Shown here in pieces: positions 62,688-64,000 of a stretch of DNA of 64,000 bases; position 1 is the first letter of the stretch, and every line of letters begins with the position of its first letter. Where the stretch lies: assembly GCA_021604665.1 (NCBI GenBank), contig BQJK01000004.1, positions 164,197 through 228,196 of the forward strand, in the 5' to 3' direction. The DNA comes from Rhodomicrobium sp. Lineage in GTDB: Bacteria > Pseudomonadota > Alphaproteobacteria > Rhizobiales > HXMU1428-3. A program made the position numbers and the translations under genes. The notes below the pieces were generated by a model, which saw only the letters and a program-made list of their open reading frames with translations, ran no database searches and was not told where the DNA came from.

Positions 62688-63527
62688 GTGAAACTTCAGT
62701 TAGGTTATGAATTCTTCTATAGTTTCCCCCAGCCAACACCCTGCCTCTTAATTCTCAACGTCCACCATACAAGGGCCAGCGATTTAACAGGACCGGATCA
62801 TATATTAACAAGCCCGGCCACTCGCCTTGATGGCTATCGTGACCTGTTTGGGAATTGGTGCAACCGCCTGGTTGCTCCCGCCGGCTCATTCCGCGTTTAT
62901 GCAAACGCAGCGATCTACGATAGCGGCCAGCCCGATCCCGTTGCTCTGGGCGCAAGAGAATCCCCCGTTGAGAATTTGCCTGACGAGGCATTGACCTTTC
63001 TAATTCCCAGTCGCTTTTGCGAAAGTGACAAACTACTTGATATGAGCTGGGAGTTATTTGGCAACACCCCACCCGGTTGGGAGCGCGTGCAGGCAATCTG
63101 TGATTTCGTACATAACCGTATCACATTCAGCTATGAGAACGCGCGGCCAACCCGCACCGCAGCAGAGGCCTATCAGGAAAGCATCGGCGTGTGCCGCGAC
63201 TACGCACATCTGGCCATCGCATTTTGCAGAGCACTTAACATTCCAGCCCGCTACTGCACAGGTTATCTCAGCGATCTCGGCACACCTCTCCCCTATCCAG
63301 ACGGTGATTTTGCAGCTTGGTTTGAAGCTTATCTTGATGGTGAATGGCAAGTTTTTGACCCCCGGAACAACCAACCACGCCTTGGCCGTGTTTTAATAGC
63401 AAGGGGCCGGGATGCTGCTGACGTTGCGATGGTAACAACCTTTGGCCCAAACACATTAGAGCGTTTCCATGTCTGGACAGATGAAATTACCGAGCCGCCC
63501 TTGGCTCACCCACTCCCTCAGCTCTAG
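62688..63527 (+). CDS. Transglutaminase-like protein (cysteine-protease fold)
   Basis: 279 residues starting at GTG 62688. An N-terminal beta-rich segment (about 1-100) precedes the core: ICDFVHNRITFSYENARPTRTAAEAY, Cys169 in GVCRDYAHLAIAFCRALNIPARYCTGYL, and Asp224 in VFDPRNNQPRLGRVLIARGRD. The usual catalytic His aligns with Ala209 (GDFAAWFEAY; typically HAWFEAY). Some alphaproteobacterial relatives also have Ser or Ala here, so activity is uncertain. It may be a peptidase or amidase; it stands alone before the tRNA-Phe fragment. Confidence 0.88.
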   Translation: MKLQLGYEFFYSFPQPTPCLLILNVHHTRASDLTGPDHILTSPATRLDGYRDLFGNWCNRLVAPAGSFRVYANAAIYDSGQPDPVALGARESPVENLPDEALTFLIPSRFCESDKLLDMSWELFGNTPPGWERVQAICDFVHNRITFSYENARPTRTAAEAYQESIGVCRDYAHLAIAFCRALNIPARYCTGYLSDLGTPLPYPDGDFAAWFEAYLDGEWQVFDPRNNQPRLGRVLIARGRDAADVAMVTTFGPNTLERFHVWTDEITEPPLAHPLPQL

Positions 63528-63768
63528 ATCGTTTCACTCTGGCAGACTTGGGATATAAGCAGCGGCGAGGCCCCCTAGACAGTAGAGAGTAAGTCGAGAA
63601 AACACCTAACCGGCGGAAACCTTAAACCTCCAAGAGAGGCGAGATAGAACCAACCCGCTCAGCCCGAGCGGAGCAGAGCGAGCACGGGAAAGCTCAGCGA
63701 ACAAAAAAGTAGGTGGTTCTGAAGCTGAGCAGGACCAGCGTAATAAAAAGGTGTAGCGTGGGGAAAAA

Positions 63769-63825
63769 TGGTGCCCAGGGGCGGAATCGAACCACCGACA
63801 CGCGGATTTTCAATCCGCTGCTCTA
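63769..63825 (-). pseudogene. 3' fragment of tRNA-Phe(GAA), probable attachment site of an integrated element
   Basis: The minus strand gives a correct tRNA-Phe 3' two thirds: the end of the D arm (TAGAGC), anticodon arm GCGGA-TTGAAAA-TCCGC with anticodon GAA, variable loop GTGTC, T arm GGTGG-TTCGATT-CCGCC and CCTGGGC-A-CCA. Beyond 63825 the sequence no longer matches. The expected D arm (GCTC) and acceptor strand (GCCCAGG) are absent, so no functional tRNA can fold. A tRNA 3' end duplicated next to a new gene is the normal result of tyrosine-recombinase integration. The intact tRNA-Phe should lie at the far side of the element to the right. Confidence 0.8.
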
Positions 63826-63921
63826 AATTGCTGCACCTGCGAAATGCTTTGATATTTCTCTATTTTTTCAGTTCCTTACCGACAGCTCTACTTGCTGCTA
63901 TGCAGCATTATCCGACAGATC

Positions 63922-63965
63922 TGTAGCTCGTTTGTAGCTATTTGGGTAAAATAGATATGTAGCTA
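63922..63965. repeat. Three direct repeats of TGTAGCT, possible integrase arm sites
   Basis: TGTAGCT occurs at 63922-63928, 63933-63939 and 63959-63965, between the tRNA fragment and the start codon at 63977. Tyrosine recombinases often bind short direct repeats (arm sites) beside their core att site, which fits the location; the assignment is inference. Confidence 0.45.
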
Positions 63966-63976
63966 AGGATCTAACA

Positions 63977-64000
63977 ATGAGCAAAACAAGCTTTCGTGCC
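63977..64000 (+). CDS. Start of a gene cut by the window edge, possibly an integrase
   Basis: Eight codons only (MSKTSFRA), with AAGGA 7 bases before the ATG. The protein cannot be identified from this. It directly follows a tRNA-Phe 3' fragment and short direct repeats, where a tyrosine-recombinase integrase gene is commonly found, so that is the guess. Confidence 0.4.

Noticed and set aside
63769..63850. Intact tRNA-Phe gene
   Set aside because: The D arm and 5' acceptor strand do not pair; only the 3' part from the D-arm end matches tRNA-Phe.

Overview
The window looks like a chromosomal segment of a free-living, probably marine, alphaproteobacterium. The evidence is the RegB/RegA-type redox two-component pair beside senC, two marker enzymes of the ethylmalonyl-CoA pathway (methylsuccinyl-CoA dehydrogenase and crotonyl-CoA carboxylase/reductase), a MaeB-type malic enzyme fused to a phosphotransacetylase-like domain, and a soxB. 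The order or genus cannot be fixed from the sequence alone; a Rhodospirillales-like lineage is a guess. Gene density is ordinary, base composition is moderate, and no rRNA, CRISPR array or complete insertion sequence was seen.

Layout. 0-3 kb: the start of trhO, then a copper operon (DUF2946 protein, Met/His-rich membrane-associated protein, PCuAC chaperone). 2.8-4 kb: a TIR-domain protein whose catalytic-glutamate position is Gln, with a 12-C homopolymer upstream. 4-10.8 kb: mcd and ccr, separated by a gene for a 1049-residue low-complexity protein. 11-15.7 kb: a small membrane protein, a secreted quinohemoprotein alcohol dehydrogenase, an acidic repeat protein and a LysR regulator with a near-ideal operator. 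15.8-25 kb: trmD, a hypothetical, a Lon-like protease, regA, regB, senC and a YgjP-like metallopeptidase. 25-37 kb: housekeeping genes (maeB, mutS, glnD, HNH nuclease, esterase, FMN glutamate-synthase-like protein, OmpA). 38-43.4 kb: a 1147-residue tetra-c-haem protein followed by a tiny Cys/Lys-rich secreted peptide, with an isolated soxB facing them. 43.5-61.5 kb: cell-envelope and uptake genes: L,D-transpeptidase, amino-acid binding protein, lyase, complete Dpp/Opp-type ABC transporter, LysR regulator, an alpha/beta-hydrolase-like protein that has lost its nucleophile, a double-barrel outer-membrane protein and a transglutaminase-M20 fusion. 62-63.5 kb: a cytochrome c and a transglutaminase-like protein.

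The right edge (from about 63.77 kb) carries a 3' fragment of a tRNA-Phe gene, a set of short direct repeats and the first codons of a new gene. This is the expected structure of an attachment site, so an integrated element probably begins there and continues beyond the window.

The points most worth a second look are the TIR pseudoenzyme with its C tract, the multihaem protein with the Cys/Lys-rich peptide, the transglutaminase-M20 fusion, the nucleophile-less hydrolase co-transcribed with the double-barrel porin, a fragment of a glycine-riboswitch-like signature upstream of an amino-acid binding protein, and the tRNA-Phe att site. All functional assignments come from reading motifs and remembered family patterns; no database search was run.
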